This document shows, one piece after another, positions 13,088-13,847 of a DNA stretch of 13,847 nucleotides (position 1 is the stretch's first letter; each line of letters opens with the position of its first letter). A program made the position numbers and the translations under genes. The stretch comes from Leptospiraceae bacterium (GTDB taxonomy: Bacteria; Spirochaetota; Leptospiria; Leptospirales; Leptonemataceae), in NCBI GenBank assembly GCA_020440935.1, contig JAGRNC010000024.1, forward strand, positions 1-13,847. The letters run 5' to 3'. The notes under the pieces were generated by a model, which did no database searches, had not been told where the DNA came from, and saw only the letters and a list, made by a program, of their open reading frames with translations.

Positions 13088-13847
13088 GGAAGATCCATTA
13101 CCAGAAGTGTCAAATCATCGGTTTCGCTGGTGCGAAAGGAACGAATGCTATTTTCCAGCGCACGACTGAGGGCATCGGAATGCATGGATGCAGTGGAGCG
13201 TATCAGTTCGCGGGCACGTTCCATTCCGAACTCCTGGTCGCCGGCCGTAGCTTCGGTAAGACCATCGGTAAGAAGTACCAGGCGGTCCCCGGCTTCGTAC
13301 GGAATCTCCAGTTGCGGGTAGCGCATATCTTCAAAAAGCCCGATGGGAGTGCCCTGCGATTCCAATCGGCTGAACTCATCTCTTCGCCGATGATACACAA
13401 GACAATCCACATGTCCCGCTCCCGAATACAATAACCGACCTTTCTGAATTAATACGTAGATTCCCGTAGCATAGAAAGTGGATGTAAGCCGACGACAAAG
13501 TTCTCCATTCATGGATTCCAATAGCTCTCTGGGCTCTTTGTGCCGACCGATGGCGCCATCCATGGATGAAGTGACCAGCGCGGTGATCAGGGCTCCCGAC
13601 ACACCATGTCCAGCAGCATCGCCAATAAATGCGCCTACATCGCCGTCTTTGAAGCGATACAGATTACACATGTCGCCGCTGACTTCCCGAAGCGGCATAA
13701 AAACAAAGGATGGTTTGAATTCCTGAAAAGCGGAGAAATCGGGAAAGAAGGCCTGCTGCACATCTTTACCGATATCGAGCTCGTTTTGCATTTCATCGTT
13801 CAGGCGTGAAATAGTACTTAGCTGATTCTGAATTGTGTTAACCTTGT
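13084..13847 (-). CDS. SpoIIE/RsbU-type PP2C serine phosphatase, C-terminal part
   Basis: The frame is open to the right edge of the window, so this is the last 253 residues of a larger protein; the ATG at 13791 is internal. The visible N-terminal 30 residues are a coiled-coil linker of the kind that joins a sensor module to the phosphatase (it contains ISRLNDEMQNELDIGKDVQQ). The PP2C domain has SGDMCN, GDAAGHGVSGAL, TFYATG, SGAGH, GTPIGLF, TDGLTEA and ETDDLTLLVMD, covering the expected aspartates for manganese or magnesium. Such proteins dephosphorylate anti-anti-sigma factors and drive partner-switching control. The missing part may hold membrane segments or a sensor domain. The stop overlaps the TPR start by four bases. 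Confidence 0.93.
   Translation of the reverse strand, partial: KVNTIQNQLSTISRLNDEMQNELDIGKDVQQAFFPDFSAFQEFKPSFVFMPLREVSGDMCNLYRFKDGDVGAFIGDAAGHGVSGALITALVTSSMDGAIGRHKEPRELLESMNGELCRRLTSTFYATGIYVLIQKGRLLYSGAGHVDCLVYHRRRDEFSRLESQGTPIGLFEDMRYPQLEIPYEAGDRLVLLTDGLTEATAGDQEFGMERARELIRSTASMHSDALSRALENSIRSFRTSETDDLTLLVMDLP

Noticed and set aside
13084..13791. Complete 235-residue phosphatase starting at ATG 13791
   Set aside because: The frame continues without a stop to the window edge with a typical coiled-coil linker, so the protein is larger and truncated by the window.

Overview
The window looks like a chromosomal housekeeping stretch from a didermic (two-membrane) bacterium of roughly balanced GC content. 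My best guess is a spirochaete of the Leptospira/Leptonema/Turneriella group. That guess rests on the enolase, FtsB-like, ClpP gene order, a CxxCxxC protein beside a PTS EIIA protein, and a SpoIIE-type phosphatase paired with a TPR protein. It is inference only: there is no rRNA or other direct phylogenetic marker here. I see no tRNA, rRNA, CRISPR array, insertion sequence, integrase or phage gene.

Layout. Positions 2-121 hold the tail of an unrecognised gene. Positions 185-1807 encode an AspT/YidE-type membrane transporter. A small unknown gene (2370-1870, minus) runs convergent to the transporter and divergent from the plus-strand cluster eno (2500-3801), FtsB/DivIC-like (3811-4284) and clpP (4306-4890). 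That cluster ends in a hairpin, followed by a 275-base spacer that carries short tandem repeats.

A long run of minus-strand genes occupies 9364-5166. In transcription order they are an acidic zinc-ribbon protein, a LapA-domain membrane protein, an RsmD-like methyltransferase, a processive family 2 glycosyltransferase of the cellulose/mannan synthase type, a PilZ protein, a 98-residue cysteine-rich protein and a PTS EIIA(Ntr)-like protein. Upstream of it, also on the minus strand, is a secreted HEAT-like protein followed by a MoeB/ThiF-type E1-like enzyme (10768-9450), closed by a good intrinsic terminator. A DUF2231 membrane protein (10843-11364, plus) is divergent from these. The right end is a minus-strand signalling pair: a SpoIIE/RsbU-type PP2C phosphatase that runs off the window edge, overlapping by ATGA a membrane-anchored TPR protein (13087-11411).

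How the genes may work together. The plus-strand cluster joins central metabolism, a division-protein-like gene and proteolysis. In the minus-strand run, the GT2 synthase followed by a stand-alone PilZ protein suggests c-di-GMP control of an exopolysaccharide. The next two genes (Cys-rich protein and EIIA) may add metabolic control. The phosphatase and TPR genes look like one translationally coupled signalling module.

No clear novel system (defence, mobile or biosynthetic island) is visible. The most interesting leads are the GT2-PilZ-Cys-rich-EIIA cluster, the RsmD-like protein with an altered catalytic motif, the two-membrane-segment FtsB-like protein, and the phosphatase/TPR pair.
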